Assembly (NCBI GenBank): GCA_001940825.1
Contig: MSGT01000026.1
Location: 1 to 63,376, forward strand
Source: Sphaerochaeta sp. Phil3
GTDB taxonomy: Bacteria; Spirochaetota; Spirochaetia; Sphaerochaetales; Sphaerochaetaceae
Direction: 5' to 3'
DNA: 63,376 nt
Position numbers and translations under genes: made by a program
Notes under the pieces: model-generated
What the model saw: only the letters and a program-made list of their open reading frames with translations
Databases searched by the model: none
What the model was told of the DNA's origin: nothing
Shown: positions 53,714-63,376 of the stretch, in pieces
How positions within the stretch are numbered: position 1 is the stretch's first letter
How the letters are laid out: every line of letters begins with the position of its first letter

Positions 53714-55546
53714 TTACACCAGATTTTCCATTATGAAGTCACGTCTTTCAGGCGTGTTCTTGCCCATGTAGAAGTTCATGGCTTTGCGCGCCTCAGCCAA
53801 ACTGTCTATGGTCACGGGAATGAGGCGCATGTCCTCTCCTATGAACTGCCCGAACTCCTTGGCAGATATCTCTCCAAGTCCTTTGAATCGTGTGACCTCA
53901 GAGCCCCTTATCTGACGCATCATGTTGTCACGCTCCTCCTCTGAGAAGCAGTACGTCGTTACGCTCTTGTTCCTGACCCTGAAAAGAGGGGTGTCAAGTA
54001 TCCACACCCTACCTGCGTTTATCAAATCCTCGAAATACGAAAGGAAATACGTGAGAAGAAGTATGCGAATGTGGAAGCCATCGATATCGGCATCCGTTGC
54101 GAATATGACCTTGCCGTACCTAAGGCCCTCTATGCCGTTCTCTATCCCAAGTGCGGCCATGACGTTGTACAGCTCTGCGTTCTTGTACATGTCGCTCATG
54201 GACATCCCGTTGGTGTTCAAAGGCTTTCCCCTAAGGCTGAAGACCGCCTGCGTCATGACATCCCTTGCAGTATTGAGCGTCCCCGATGCGGAGTCTCCCT
54301 CCGTTAGGAATATCATTGAGCGCTCGCCCATGTCCGCATGGGGGCCTGTCTGTCCAAGATGGAACTTGCAGTCCTTGAGCTTTGGAATGTTTATGGAGAT
54401 CTTCTTTGCATTCTCCTTGGCTATCTTCTTGACCTCTGTAAGCTTCTTGCGGATGTTCTCGTTGGTGAGGATCTTTTGGTTGAGTAGCTGAGCCGCCTCT
54501 GGATTCTTGTGAAGGAAGTCCACAACTGCTTCCTTGACCTCGTTTATGATTGGCATCCTCACTTCCGTGTTGCCAAGCTTGTTCTTCGTCTGGCTTTCGA
54601 AGACCGGGGTCTGGACCTTTATGGCTATGGCCCCCACGATGCCTTCACGCACATCCTGCGGCGCCCACTGCGGTTTTTTGAAGAACTCCTTCACTCCTGC
54701 AAGGATGCCTTCCTTGAAGGCCGCCTGGTGCGTTCCACCATCGCTCGTGTACTGTCCGTTGACGTATGAGAAATAGGTTTCGCCGCTGTACTCGCGTGTA
54801 TGCGTAAATGCGAATTCAAGCGTCTTGCTTCTGTAGTGGATGGTCTGGTAGATTCCGTTGTCCTCTACTTCCTTGTCCAAGAGGTCAAGAAGTCCGTGCT
54901 GGCTTCTGAACACCTTCTTGTTGTACTCAAGGGTAAGGCCTGTGTTGAGGTAGCAGTAGTTGTTGAGCCTCTTTACTATGAAGTCGTCGTTGAACTGGTA
55001 CTGTCCAAAGACCTCAGGGTCCGGAGTGAACTCCGTGAGGGTTCCGTTTGGCTCGTCGGTCTTTCCTTCGTGCTTCTCTGTAAGGATTCCCTGCTTGAAG
55101 AAGGCCTCGAAGTAGCGACCGTCCCTGAACGACTTTACATGGAACCACGAACTCAGTGCGTTGACTGCCTTGGTGCCAACACCGTTGAGCCCTACGCTGA
55201 ACTGGAAGACGTCGTCGTTGTACTTGGCTCCTGTGTTTATCTCCGATACGCAGTCTATGACCTTTCCAAGAGGGATTCCCCTTCCTTGGTCGCGCACGCT
55301 CACTGTGTTGTTCTCCAGCTTTATGACAATCCTGTTGCCGGCTCCCATTATGAACTCATCTATGCTGTTGTCTATGACTTCCTTCATGAGGACGTATATG
55401 CCGTCATCCACATGGGTTCCGTTGCCAAGCCTTCCAATGTACATACCGGGTCTGAGCCTTATGTGCTCAAGAGGAGACATGGTCTTTATAGCCGCTTCGT
55501 CGTATATGGGCTTTGAGGATTTTCTATCTGTCATTCTGTCTGCCAT
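53714..55546 (-). CDS. parE: DNA topoisomerase IV subunit B
   Basis: 610 residues. GHKL ATPase domain: EVIDNSIDEF, DQGRGIPLG, GLNGVGTKAVNALSSWF. Transducer domain in the middle. TOPRIM domain with IFLTEGDSASGT and DADIDGFHIR. It lacks the GyrB insert. It supplies ATP-driven strand passage for chromosome decatenation with ParC. No clear Shine-Dalgarno stands before the first ATG or the ATG four codons later. First gene of parE-parC-rluA-type operon. Confidence 0.93.
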   Translation of the reverse strand: MADRMTDRKSSKPIYDEAAIKTMSPLEHIRLRPGMYIGRLGNGTHVDDGIYVLMKEVIDNSIDEFIMGAGNRIVIKLENNTVSVRDQGRGIPLGKVIDCVSEINTGAKYNDDVFQFSVGLNGVGTKAVNALSSWFHVKSFRDGRYFEAFFKQGILTEKHEGKTDEPNGTLTEFTPDPEVFGQYQFNDDFIVKRLNNYCYLNTGLTLEYNKKVFRSQHGLLDLLDKEVEDNGIYQTIHYRSKTLEFAFTHTREYSGETYFSYVNGQYTSDGGTHQAAFKEGILAGVKEFFKKPQWAPQDVREGIVGAIAIKVQTPVFESQTKNKLGNTEVRMPIINEVKEAVVDFLHKNPEAAQLLNQKILTNENIRKKLTEVKKIAKENAKKISINIPKLKDCKFHLGQTGPHADMGERSMIFLTEGDSASGTLNTARDVMTQAVFSLRGKPLNTNGMSMSDMYKNAELYNVMAALGIENGIEGLRYGKVIFATDADIDGFHIRILLLTYFLSYFEDLINAGRVWILDTPLFRVRNKSVTTYCFSEEERDNMMRQIRGSEVTRFKGLGEISAKEFGQFIGEDMRLIPVTIDSLAEARKAMNFYMGKNTPERRDFIMENLV

Positions 55547-55648
55547 GAGGGGAATTATATCAAAGATTGATTTGGATTTAAAGGGAATGGGGTTTCAGAG
55601 ATATCGGTCTAAGGACGAAGGCCAATGATGGGTGCAGGGGAAAAGACC

Positions 55649-56323
55649 CTACAGTTGAAGAAGCAGCATTCCAAGTATGATGAGGCTTTGTCCTGCGATG
55701 TATGTGGACATGACGGTCATTTGGCCAAAGAGGGGCATTCTGACAAGTCTCCTTTCAATGCAGTAGTCTGAAAAGCAGAAGAGTCCAACGCCAATCAGAG
55801 CTATGATGGTTGCAGCCGGGTGAGAGCCATTGCCAAAGGTACTTGCGACTGAGACTGCAAGGACTGCAAGGCCCAGGGAGTAAGGGAGGAGCTTTGGGGC
55901 ATAGCGCCTTGGCCCCAGCATGAGATGTCTGTAGAGGAAGTACTCGCACACTGCAACTATCACGAACGTCAAGAGTGCAACCTTCACGGAGTGTCCAACA
56001 GGTGCGTTTCGGAACCATGCTATGTAAAGGAAGTGTCCAACGAGGAACGAAAGCATACCAGCATAGAAGAACGCCTTGGTTTTGTTTCTTGGAAAAAGAA
56101 GCAGCATGTCGCCCAAGGTGTGGAACATAAGGGCCAACACGACGTATTTTTGGTAGTCCATCCTCCTGAGCTGAACAGGAAGGAACAGCAGATAGACTCC
56201 GCACAGAAGAGGCATGAGAAACGGCTTCGTAAGGGCGTACTCATGTGAATCCTTGTTCTTCACAGCCCTAAGGCAAAAGAATATATCTGCGGCGTATATA
56301 GCCAGAACAAGCCACTTCTTCAC
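55649..56323 (-). CDS. YhhN/TMEM86 family membrane protein (lysoplasmalogenase-like)
   Basis: 224 residues with about eight transmembrane helices. Family features are MFHTLGDMLLLFPRNKTKAFFYAGMLSFLVGH near residue 70, FCFSDYCIERR near 180 and GQSLIILG at the end, including the conserved acidic residues in GDML and FSD. Characterised relatives cleave the vinyl ether of lysoplasmalogens. Plasmalogens occur in many anaerobes, so such a role is plausible here, but it is inferred. Divergent from leuS. Confidence 0.85.
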   Translation of the reverse strand: MKKWLVLAIYAADIFFCLRAVKNKDSHEYALTKPFLMPLLCGVYLLFLPVQLRRMDYQKYVVLALMFHTLGDMLLLFPRNKTKAFFYAGMLSFLVGHFLYIAWFRNAPVGHSVKVALLTFVIVAVCEYFLYRHLMLGPRRYAPKLLPYSLGLAVLAVSVASTFGNGSHPAATIIALIGVGLFCFSDYCIERRLVRMPLFGQMTVMSTYIAGQSLIILGMLLLQL

Positions 56324-56415
56324 TTCACCTACCTCTTTCCCTCCCCTATTCCACCATCATTCAACAACATTGTAAACCACTTGTTACAGAAAGTGAAACA
56401 AATTATCATTGAGCC

Positions 56416-58944
56416 ATGAGCAGATATCCGTTTGACAAAACAGAGCCCAAGTGGCAGAAGTACTGGGCGGACAACAAGACGTTCGCCGTTACGGAAGACC
56501 CCTCCTACCCAAAGGAGAAGAGGGCCTACGTCCTTGACATGTTCCCATATCCATCGGGGGCAGGACTCCATGTAGGACACCCGGAAGGCTATACGGCCAC
56601 AGACATATACTGCCGCTACCTTAGGATGAACGGCTACAATGTGCTGCACCCAATGGGATTCGACTCGTTTGGACTTCCTGCGGAGAACTATGCAATCCAG
56701 ACGGGAACGCACCCTGCGATCACAACGGAGAAGAACATAGACACATTCAGGCGCCAGATAAAGAGCCTTGGTTTCTGCTACGACTGGGACAGAGAGATCT
56801 CCACATGCGACCCCGACTACTACCACTGGACCCAGTGGATATTCGAAAAGCTCTACGAGAAAGGCCTTGCATACGAGACGCAGGCTCCAATCAACTGGTG
56901 CCCCAACTGCAAAACGGGCCTTGCCAACGAAGAGGTCAAGGAAGGCCACTGCGAACGCTGCGGAGCCCAGGTGGAGAAGAAGAACATACGACAGTGGATG
57001 CTCAAGATAACGGCATACGCACAGAGGCTGCTCGACGACCTTGACCTTGTGGATTGGCCGGAATCCGTCAAGATGATGCAGCGCAACTGGATTGGAAAGA
57101 GCGAGGGCGCATCAGTGCTCTTCCAGGTCAAAGGACTTGAAAACGACCCTGCTGGCAAGCTTGAAGTATTCACGACAAGGTGCGACACCCTCTTTGGTGC
57201 AACCTACATGGTCGTCTCCCCAGAGCATCCACTTGTTGCAAAGCTCACCACAAAGGAACAGGAAGCCCAGGTCAAGCAGTATATCGCAGATGCAGCCAAG
57301 AAAAGCGACCTCGACAGAACGGACCTTGCAAAGGAGAAGACCGGAGTGTTCTCAGGAAGCTACGCAATCAATCCGGTCAACGGCAAGGAGATTCCAATCT
57401 GGATAGCGGACTACGTACTCATTTCATACGGCACGGGCGCAATCATGGCAGTCCCGGCACACGACACCCGAGACTGGGAGTTTGCAAAGAAGTTTGGACT
57501 CCCTATAATCGAGGTCCTCAAGAGCGATGTGGACGTGCAGACCCAAGCCTGGACACAGGACGGCATCCACGTCAACAGTGGCTTCTTGGACGGACTCAAC
57601 AAGGCCGATTCCATTGAGAAGATGCTTTCCTACCTTGAGGAAAAGGGCATTGGACACAAGACGATAAACTTCAAGCTCAGGGACTGGGTGTTCAGCAGAC
57701 AGCGCTACTGGGGAGAGCCAATCCCACTCGTCCACTGCCCTCACTGCGGAACCGTCCTCGTTCCGGAGAACGAGCTTCCTTTGAAGCTTCCAGAGGTAGA
57801 CAGCTACCTGCCATCAGGCACAGGCGAAAGCCCTCTTGCCAATATCACCGACTGGGTGAACTGCAAGTGTCCAAAGTGCGGAGCCCCTGCAAAGCGCGAG
57901 ACGAACACCATGCCGCAGTGGGGCGGCTCCTGCTGGTACTACCTGCGCTACATAGACCCAAAGAACAACGAAAGGTTCGTCGATCCAGAGAAGGAGAAAT
58001 ACTGGATGCCCGTGAACCTCTATGTTGGAGGAACGGAGCACGCCGTACTGCACCTGCTCTATGCAAGGTTCTGGCACAAAGTGCTGTTCGACCTTGGCCT
58101 TGTCTCCACACCGGAGCCTTTTGCAAGGCTTGTGAACCAAGGAATGATAACCTCATTTGCATACCAGAGACCAAACAAAACGTTGGTGCAGGCGGATCAG
58201 GTCATCGAAAAGGAACCCGGAGTGTTCGTGGACAAGAACACAGGAGAGATTCTTGAGCGCGTCATTGCCAAGATGTCCAAGAGTCTCAAGAACGTCATAA
58301 ACCCTGACGATGTGGAAGCCGAATACGGTGCGGACACCATGAGGATGTACGAAATGTTCATGGGACCGCTTCAGGTCTCAAAGCCTTGGTCAACATCTGG
58401 AATCGCCGGTGTATGGCGCTTCATAGACAAGATATGGCGCCTTGCAGACGAAAGGGAGATTGTGGACGAAAAGGCTCCTGCAGATCTCATGAAGAGCCTT
58501 CACAAAACCATAAAGAAGGTCACGGACGACACGGCCTCCTTGAACTTCAACACCGCTATAAGCCAAATGATGATTTATGTAAGCGACCTTTCGAAGATGG
58601 AGAAGCTGCCTCGCGAAGCTTGGGAGCCGTTTGTCCTAATGCTAAGCCCTTACACTCCACACCTTGCAGAGGAACTATGGGAGAAGGCTGGACACAAACC
58701 TTCCATTGCAAACGAAAAGTGGCCGGTATACGACCCGGCAATGGTCGTTGACGCAGAAGTCTCCATAGTCGTTCAGATCAACGGCAAGGTGCGTGCAAAG
58801 CTCACCATTGCCAAGGACACTCCAAAAGATGAAATGGTTGCTTTGGCAAAGGACAACGAGAACGTCAAGCGATACCTTGACGGAGCTACGATACTCAAGG
58901 AGATCGTCGTTCCAAACAAGCTTGTGAGCTTTGTGATAAAGTAA
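56416..58944 (+). CDS. leuS: Leucine-tRNA ligase
   Basis: 842 residues, bacterial LeuRS. HIGH region: [21 protein letters not shown]. The CP1 editing domain lies at about residues 215-400. A zinc-ribbon-type Cys set is seen in [22 protein letters not shown] and CPHCG/CPKCG. KMSKS appears as [16 protein letters not shown] near residue 620, followed by the anticodon-binding helical domain and the C-terminal tRNA-binding domain. It charges tRNA-Leu. Monocistronic with its own terminator. Confidence 0.97.
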   Translation: MSRYPFDKTEPKWQKYWADNKTFAVTEDPSYPKEKRAYVLDMFPYPSGAGLHVGHPEGYTATDIYCRYLRMNGYNVLHPMGFDSFGLPAENYAIQTGTHPAITTEKNIDTFRRQIKSLGFCYDWDREISTCDPDYYHWTQWIFEKLYEKGLAYETQAPINWCPNCKTGLANEEVKEGHCERCGAQVEKKNIRQWMLKITAYAQRLLDDLDLVDWPESVKMMQRNWIGKSEGASVLFQVKGLENDPAGKLEVFTTRCDTLFGATYMVVSPEHPLVAKLTTKEQEAQVKQYIADAAKKSDLDRTDLAKEKTGVFSGSYAINPVNGKEIPIWIADYVLISYGTGAIMAVPAHDTRDWEFAKKFGLPIIEVLKSDVDVQTQAWTQDGIHVNSGFLDGLNKADSIEKMLSYLEEKGIGHKTINFKLRDWVFSRQRYWGEPIPLVHCPHCGTVLVPENELPLKLPEVDSYLPSGTGESPLANITDWVNCKCPKCGAPAKRETNTMPQWGGSCWYYLRYIDPKNNERFVDPEKEKYWMPVNLYVGGTEHAVLHLLYARFWHKVLFDLGLVSTPEPFARLVNQGMITSFAYQRPNKTLVQADQVIEKEPGVFVDKNTGEILERVIAKMSKSLKNVINPDDVEAEYGADTMRMYEMFMGPLQVSKPWSTSGIAGVWRFIDKIWRLADEREIVDEKAPADLMKSLHKTIKKVTDDTASLNFNTAISQMMIYVSDLSKMEKLPREAWEPFVLMLSPYTPHLAEELWEKAGHKPSIANEKWPVYDPAMVVDAEVSIVVQINGKVRAKLTIAKDTPKDEMVALAKDNENVKRYLDGATILKEIVVPNKLVSFVIK

Positions 58945-58999
58945 AACGTTTTTACAGCAGCGCGAGGCTGCAGCGCAACATTGCAGCTTTGCAGATTCG

Positions 59000-59046
59000 A
59001 GGCCGGTGCTCAATGCAGGTTATATGCAGAGGCATCGGCCTTTTTG
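59000..59046 (+). terminator. Rho-independent terminator of leuS
   Basis: GGCCGGTGC (59001-59009) pairs with GCATCGGCC (59032-59040) with one G-T, followed by TTTTTG. Confidence 0.85.
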
Positions 59047-59072
59047 TATGTGTGGCTTTGTTAGGTGGGTGG

Positions 59073-59124
59073 TGGGCGCACTGGGCGGTCTGGGCTTACT
59101 GGGCAGTCTGGGCGGACTAGGGCG
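59073..59124. repeat. 52-bp terminal inverted repeat, left
   Basis: Exact reverse complement of 59935-59986. Internally it is a 9-nt tandem repeat TGGGCNNNC: TGGGCGCAC, TGGGCGGTC, TGGGCTTAC, TGGGCAGTC, TGGGCGGAC, TAGGGCG. The transposase stop codon (59117-59119) lies within it. Confidence 0.9.
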
Positions 59125-59848
59125 CACCGATTTCATCATCAAACCACGGAGAGGAGGGATCAACCTTGAAGAAGGCATCGGAATCCTCCTTTTTCCAAGA
59201 GGAAAAACGCTGTTCCATAAGCCTTTCGACTTCTTTTGTCGAACTCTTCTCGAAAAAATCCACCAAACATTGCACATCCATTCCATAGACAAATTCATAA
59301 AGGTCTTTTTGATAAGGTGGAGTTGGAACATATCCATTTCGCATTCCAAAGAAACAACTGAAAGGCACGAACTTGTTCAGTCGTTCATAAGGAGCAGCGT
59401 TTTCATATATGTATTTTCCCACAACTCCAAGATGCCGAATGTTCTTTATCGCTATATAGATGGGTCTTTCGTCAAACACTCGAACGTCCCGCTTTTTGAA
59501 TCTATGGGGACTGTTTTTGCGAATGAAGCGCGAGACCTGAGTATTCAGTTCACGCATCACTTCAGATATCCGTTCCACGCTCTCTGCATAAAGCAAGTCA
59601 TGTGTATGGTTTGGCATTACAACGGAAAACATTATCCCAACACCATGTTTTACACACAAGCGGCAAAGCAAATCATGTCTATACCTTGCAGATTGCATAT
59701 CATACAGGTCCTCTCTGTTGCGGCACCTCTGCACCATGTGGAAAAAACGACCATTCTTCTCTATCCCTCCCCTTTTCGATGTTTTTGAATCTTTGTATGC
59801 ATCTTTTCTGGGTAGAAACTCCCTGACATTTTTTGTAACTTCAGCCAT
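59117..59848 (-). CDS. REP-associated tyrosine (Y1/HUH) transposase
   Basis: 243 residues. The HUH motif is VVMPNHTHDLLY (His-x-His) near residue 80, and the likely catalytic tyrosine lies in VGKYIYENAAPYERL near residue 148. The N-terminal NGRFFHMVQRCRN is typical of IS200-like REP transposases. The enzyme nicks single-stranded DNA at structured repeats. The gene is complete. Its last codons and the TAG stop lie inside the left inverted repeat. Confidence 0.85.
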   Translation of the reverse strand: MAEVTKNVREFLPRKDAYKDSKTSKRGGIEKNGRFFHMVQRCRNREDLYDMQSARYRHDLLCRLCVKHGVGIMFSVVMPNHTHDLLYAESVERISEVMRELNTQVSRFIRKNSPHRFKKRDVRVFDERPIYIAIKNIRHLGVVGKYIYENAAPYERLNKFVPFSCFFGMRNGYVPTPPYQKDLYEFVYGMDVQCLVDFFEKSSTKEVERLMEQRFSSWKKEDSDAFFKVDPSSPWFDDEIGAP

Positions 59849-59934
59849 AGTTCAGCCTCCTAATATACTTATCCAAAAAACCATGCGTTTCCATTCACGT
59901 TTTCAGAGAACTTTCTTCAAAAACCAAAACAGTC

Positions 59935-59986
59935 CGCCCTAGTCCGCCCAGACTGCCCAGTAAGCCCAGACCGCCCAGTGCGCCCA
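59935..59986. repeat. 52-bp terminal inverted repeat, right
   Basis: Mirror copy of 59073-59124, located 86 bp upstream of the transposase start. The following 140 bp to xpt contain short AAC/GCAAC runs and no recognisable gene or purine riboswitch. Confidence 0.9.
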
Positions 59987-60123
59987 ACAAAACTGCAGCG
60001 ACAAGCAACAGCAGCAACAAGAAAAGACAAAAAGAGCAGAGAAACGCAACAAAAACGTCGTATTTCACCCCGTTTACCAAACCACCAATTGACACTCACA
60101 GCGTTTTTGCACCATAGTTTTGT

Positions 60124-60699
60124 ATGGACGAATTAGAAGCACGAATATTGGAGGAAGGCAAAGTCCTTCCTGGGAACATCATCAAGGTGGGTTCTTTTCT
60201 GAACCACAGAGTAGACACCGCATTCATGTCCAAGATCGCTCAGGAATTCAAGAAACACTTCGACATTGGCAAGGTAACGCTCATACTGACAGCCGAAGCC
60301 AGCGGAATAGCGCTTGCCGCCGTGTGTTCGTACATCTATGGGATTCCCATGCTCTTTGCAAAGAAGGCCAAGAGCGACAACATAGAAGGCGGTCTGATAT
60401 GCAGTGAAATCCACTCGTACACCTACAACAAGACTGTCACACTCATGGTGGAGTCGGACATGATAAAACCCACTGACAACGTGCTCATAATCGATGACTT
60501 CCTCGCAAATGGAGAAGCGCTCAAGGGGCTTATCCACATAGTGGAGAAAACAGGAGCCCACCTTGAGGGCATTGGAATTGCAATAGAAAAAGGATTCCAA
60601 GGAGGAGGCGACAGGCTAAGGGCTGCAGGAGTGAACCTGAAGTCTCTTGCAATAATAGACTCCGTGGAAGACGGCATACGCTTCAGAAGCGAGGCCTGA
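60124..60699 (+). CDS. xpt: Xanthine phosphoribosyltransferase
   Basis: 191 residues, the Bacillus-type Xpt length. The PRPP-binding motif is [16 protein letters not shown] near residue 120. [15 protein letters not shown] at the N-terminus and [26 protein letters not shown] fit Xpt rather than Hpt. It converts xanthine and PRPP to XMP. No Shine-Dalgarno is seen (CATAGTTTTGT before ATG), so the start is uncertain or the mRNA near-leaderless. guaA follows 1 bp after the stop, and XMP is the substrate of GuaA, so the pair completes xanthine-to-GMP salvage. Confidence 0.94.
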   Translation: MDELEARILEEGKVLPGNIIKVGSFLNHRVDTAFMSKIAQEFKKHFDIGKVTLILTAEASGIALAAVCSYIYGIPMLFAKKAKSDNIEGGLICSEIHSYTYNKTVTLMVESDMIKPTDNVLIIDDFLANGEALKGLIHIVEKTGAHLEGIGIAIEKGFQGGGDRLRAAGVNLKSLAIIDSVEDGIRFRSEA

Positions 60700-60700
60700 A

Positions 60701-62311
60701 ATGGAAGCATCCAACATTGCAAACTCCAACACCACAAACAAAACGAAAGAATACGACAAAGTCCTTGTCCTCGACTTTGGAGGTCAGTACAACCAACTCA
60801 TAGCCCGCCGCGTTAGGGAGATGAACGTCTACTGCGAAGTGCATCCATACAACTGGTCTTTGGACGAAATCAAGGCATACGATCCAAAGGCTATCATCTT
60901 CACAGGAGGACCTTCAAGCGTATACGAAAATGGTGCACCAAAGCCCGATGCCCTTGTTTTTTCGCTAAACATCCCAATTTTAGGCATTTGTTATGGCTCC
61001 CAACTCATGGCCCAGACCCTTGGAGGGGAGGTCGTTCCAGCACCATCAGTGGCATCACGCGAATACGGAAGGACAGAGACGAAGTTCGACAGGAACTCCA
61101 CTCTTTTCAGGGGCATCCCAGAAGAAGGCATAGTTTGGATGAGCCATGGAGACAGCGTGAAGAAACTGCCTGAAGGTTTCCATGCAACAGCAATTACACA
61201 ATCATGTCCCTACGCCGCATTCGAAGATCCTTCTCGTGGTTTCTATGCCGTACAGTTTCACCCAGAAGTGAACCATACACAGCATGGATTTGATATTCTC
61301 AAAGCCTTCGTTCTGGATATTGCAAGAGCCCGTCAAAATTGGAAGATGACGGACTTTCTGGAAACATCGGTCTGTGAACTGAGGGAGAAGATAGGCCAGT
61401 CCAAGGCGCTTCTGGCCCTTTCCGGTGGAGTGGACAGCTCCGTTGCTGCAGCGCTCATGTCAAAAGCCATTGGAAGGAACCTCACCTGCGTCTTCGTGGA
61501 CCATGGTCTTCTTCGCAAGGACGAAGCAAACCAAGTGGAGGAAGTCTTCTCCAAGTACCCAATCAATTTCGTGCGTGTGGATGCCCGTAGGCGTTTCCTT
61601 GGCAGGCTCGCCGGTGTCACTGAACCGGAACGAAAGCGCAAGATCATTGGAGAGGAGTTCATAAGGGTCTTCGAGGAGGAAGCTCGTAGACTGGCAGGCG
61701 AAAACGATAGCTTGGAATATCTTGTACAAGGCACAATCTACCCCGATGTCATTGAATCAGGCCTTGGAAATGCAAGCGTCATCAAGAGTCACCACAACGT
61801 AGGAGGACTGCCTGAGGACATAGGCTTCAAAGGTATAGTCGAGCCGCTGCGCCTATTGTTCAAAGACGAAGTGAGGACTCTTGGACGAGAACTTGGACTC
61901 CCCTCCTCGCTTGTTGACAGGCAGCCGTTTCCAGGACCTGGACTCGCAATAAGGGTCATTGGCGACATCACGGAGGAAAAGCTCTCCATACTGCGCGAAG
62001 CCGATTGGATATTCAGAAGCGAACTTGAAAAAGCTTGTATCCACGGTGAATGCTCCGTTCCCAAGAGCCAATACTTTGCGGTTCTCACCAACATAAGAAG
62101 CGTTGGGGTCATGGGAGATGGAAGAACCTACGACTACACAATAGCCCTGCGCTGCGTGGACACAAGCGACTTCATGACGGCAACCTTCTCACGCATCCCA
62201 TACGATGTATTGGAGAAAGTCTCCCACCGCATCGTAAACGAAGTGCCCCACGTGAACCGCATCGTCTACGACATAACCTCCAAACCACCCGCAACGATCG
62301 AGTGGGAATGA
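60701..62311 (+). CDS. guaA: GMP synthase (glutamine-hydrolysing)
   Basis: 536 residues. Class I glutamine amidotransferase with [18 protein letters not shown], the nucleophile in [18 protein letters not shown] and FHPEVNHT. The ATP pyrophosphatase has the P-loop [17 protein letters not shown]. The dimerisation domain has [15 protein letters not shown] and ends in KPPATIEWE. It aminates XMP to GMP. About 15 N-terminal residues rich in Asn and Thr exceed the family start. Translationally coupled to xpt. Confidence 0.97.
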   Translation: MEASNIANSNTTNKTKEYDKVLVLDFGGQYNQLIARRVREMNVYCEVHPYNWSLDEIKAYDPKAIIFTGGPSSVYENGAPKPDALVFSLNIPILGICYGSQLMAQTLGGEVVPAPSVASREYGRTETKFDRNSTLFRGIPEEGIVWMSHGDSVKKLPEGFHATAITQSCPYAAFEDPSRGFYAVQFHPEVNHTQHGFDILKAFVLDIARARQNWKMTDFLETSVCELREKIGQSKALLALSGGVDSSVAAALMSKAIGRNLTCVFVDHGLLRKDEANQVEEVFSKYPINFVRVDARRRFLGRLAGVTEPERKRKIIGEEFIRVFEEEARRLAGENDSLEYLVQGTIYPDVIESGLGNASVIKSHHNVGGLPEDIGFKGIVEPLRLLFKDEVRTLGRELGLPSSLVDRQPFPGPGLAIRVIGDITEEKLSILREADWIFRSELEKACIHGECSVPKSQYFAVLTNIRSVGVMGDGRTYDYTIALRCVDTSDFMTATFSRIPYDVLEKVSHRIVNEVPHVNRIVYDITSKPPATIEWE

Positions 62312-62340
62312 TTGCATTTTCAAGCTAATTCATTATAAAA

Positions 62341-62372
62341 CCGATAATTAGTTGTCGGATTTTTCTTGTTTT
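62341..62372 (+). terminator. Rho-independent terminator of guaA
   Basis: CCGATAA (62341-62347) pairs with TTGTCGG (62352-62358) over a TTAG loop, then ATTTTTCTTGTTTT. The 280 bp beyond it are AT-rich and hold no supported gene; TGCAACTTACT occurs twice there. Confidence 0.85.
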
Positions 62373-62653
62373 GGATTACTTTTGGATTACTTTCCATTGA
62401 AAAAGAATATGAATAATGAGAGGAATAAAGAACAAGAGAACCTTCTCCGTCCAAGGAATCAACGAACAAGGGTCTTTGCTTTCTCTTTGCAAGAGACAGA
62501 ACCCCCATCAAAGGCAAGTACGTATTGTTCCAACCCCTTTTGATTCTGTGTATTGCAACTTACTGCAACTTAATTTTTCTGCTACAAAACCTTATTGCAT
62601 GGTACTTTTAAAAATCAATTACCTACTAAAAATCATGGTTCTGCAACTTACTT

Positions 62654-63376
62654 TTACTCGTTAAGTTCCCAATGACCATTATTTCCACTACCTACATATT
62701 GCAAATTATCTATTTCCTTCAAAGTTCTTTGTATCGTCTTTACACTTACCCCTGCACCTTCTGCAATAGCCTGTCTTGTAATTTTATTATTTAATCTTAC
62801 TTGTGCTTTTATAAATTCAATCAGTTCATCTCTGCCCTGAGGGACATCGTGAGGGACACTGTGAGGGACATCGTGAGGGACATTCCCTCCACCCACCTTT
62901 TGCGTCGCTATCTTCTTCAAAGGAATAATCGTTCTGAATATATCTCCTTCCTCAAATAGCGGATTTTGTCCTGAATAAAGCTGTGTGTACTTGTAGGTAT
63001 TTCTCATTCCTGAGCCTAATTCATCAGCAAGACCTATTTCTCTAAATACCTTTGATATAGCAGGGTTTTTAGGAAATGGCTCAAATTTCTGCAAGTCTAA
63101 TGCTCCCATACCATGAGCCAAGTTGCTGTTTTCAACAGTAATTTTCTCATCATCAATAATCATCTTTGCTGGATACCCACTTGAATAATCCCTATGAGCC
63201 AATGTATTGGAAACTATCTCTCTAAGTATCCTATCTCTTGCATTGACATTGACAATTCCGTCCAATACAAATAAATCATTCAAATGCTTTTGCCCAAACT
63301 CAATAAGCCTATCATAACTATCAATCAGATTTGTTATGACAACATCTCTATCTGTTAGCGCCCGCATTAAATAACC
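62654..63376 (-). CDS. COG2865-type ATP-binding/transcriptional regulator, partial
   Basis: The frame is open to the window end, so the N-terminus (usually an AlbA_2 domain) is missing; 240 codons are visible. The GHKL-like HATPase_c_4 part shows REIVSNTLAHRDYSSGYPAKM and IGLADELGSGMRNTYKYTQLY. A linker of four VPH(D/S) repeats is encoded by four 12-bp DNA repeats (62839-62886). A C-terminal winged helix follows with NKITRQAIAEGAGVSVKTIQRTL. Such proteins are regulators or accessory factors of mobile regions; the ligand is unknown. Confidence 0.85.
   Translation of the reverse strand, partial: GYLMRALTDRDVVITNLIDSYDRLIEFGQKHLNDLFVLDGIVNVNARDRILREIVSNTLAHRDYSSGYPAKMIIDDEKITVENSNLAHGMGALDLQKFEPFPKNPAISKVFREIGLADELGSGMRNTYKYTQLYSGQNPLFEEGDIFRTIIPLKKIATQKVGGGNVPHDVPHSVPHDVPQGRDELIEFIKAQVRLNNKITRQAIAEGAGVSVKTIQRTLKEIDNLQYVGSGNNGHWELNE
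62839..62886. repeat. 12-bp in-frame tandem repeat
   Basis: GAGGGACATCGT, GAGGGACACTGT, GAGGGACATCGT and GAGGGACATTCC encode the VPHD/VPHS linker of the ATPase-domain protein. Slippage here would change linker length without breaking the frame. Confidence 0.85.

Larger units (their letters stand above)
59073..59986 (-). mobile_element. Y1 transposase element (REPtron-like) bounded by inverted repeats
   Basis: A 914-bp unit in the leuS-xpt gap: a single Y1 transposase gene between perfect 52-bp inverted repeats made of 9-nt units. REP-associated tyrosine transposases typically sit between inverted REP sequences. Here the flanking unit is a periodic tract rather than a single hairpin. No target duplication was identified. 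Confidence 0.75.

Noticed and set aside
59987-60123. Purine riboswitch before xpt-guaA
   Set aside because: The conserved purine-aptamer core and three-way junction could not be found; the leader is short and made of AAC/GCAAC runs.
60120-60407. Overlapping frames inside xpt, and similar long shadow ORFs inside nifJ, gdhA, parE and dnaE
   Set aside because: They lie within clearly identified genes on the same or opposite strand and show no family motifs.
62416-62664. 82-residue ORF between guaA and the ATPase-domain gene
   Set aside because: No ribosome site or similarity; AT-rich spacer with chance open frame.

Overview
The window is a gene-dense bacterial chromosome segment of about 50% GC. 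It most resembles a host-associated anaerobic spirochaete (Treponema/Sphaerochaeta-like). This rests on the combination of a sugar ABC operon of mgl type, pyruvate:ferredoxin oxidoreductase, the paired Fe-S scaffold and GGGtGRT genes, topoisomerase IV-type ParE/ParC, and LemA plus DUF2207. There is no rRNA or tRNA gene here to settle it, so the assignment is inference of moderate confidence.

Layout. 1-8.6 kb: tail of an Rpn-family gene, solitary groEL, a pair of membrane genes resembling isoprenoid-alcohol kinases, DUF2207/lemA, pgi and argR. 8.7-19.4 kb: a capsule-type nucleotide-sugar dehydratase, serC, a MATE exporter, the mglBAC sugar ABC operon and ridA, separated by large repeat-filled gaps. 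19.5-21.9 kb: Fe-S scaffold, GGGtGRT and Dabb genes, then a 27-codon ORF whose start lies in a hairpin. 22-36.5 kb: a long minus-strand series of dnaE, YggT, recG, Rpn remnant, DUF1016 nuclease, a three-gene molybdenum-hydroxylase set with degraded motifs, rsmD, ligA and a short ModE-type regulator. 36.7-43.7 kb: a second MATE exporter, slyX, a WYL-type regulator and nifJ. 43.7-47.8 kb: a membrane protein and an AT-rich Sau3AI-type restriction-modification island. 47.8-58.9 kb: oadG/oadB, gdhA, rluA-type synthase, parC, parE, YhhN and leuS. 59-60 kb: a REP-associated (Y1) transposase between 52-bp perfect inverted repeats. 60.1-62.3 kb: xpt-guaA. The right edge cuts an ATPase-domain/winged-helix gene.

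Metabolically the genes fit an anaerobic fermenter: ABC sugar import, Pgi, pyruvate oxidation by PFOR, ammonium assimilation by GdhA, a sodium-pumping decarboxylase beta subunit, and guanine-nucleotide salvage by Xpt and GuaA.

The most unusual content is non-coding. Four intergenic loci (about 10.9, 14.6, 18.8 and 38.3 kb) carry 105-109-nt tandem units that fold into three helices. The helix arms differ from copy to copy but stay complementary, while the loops and linkers are conserved. All four arrays sit in the same orientation just behind the stop codon of a minus-strand gene. They are accompanied by tracts of 9-10-nt periodic repeats, of which the inverted repeats around the transposase are one example. 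I do not recognise this repeat as a named RNA or repeat family.
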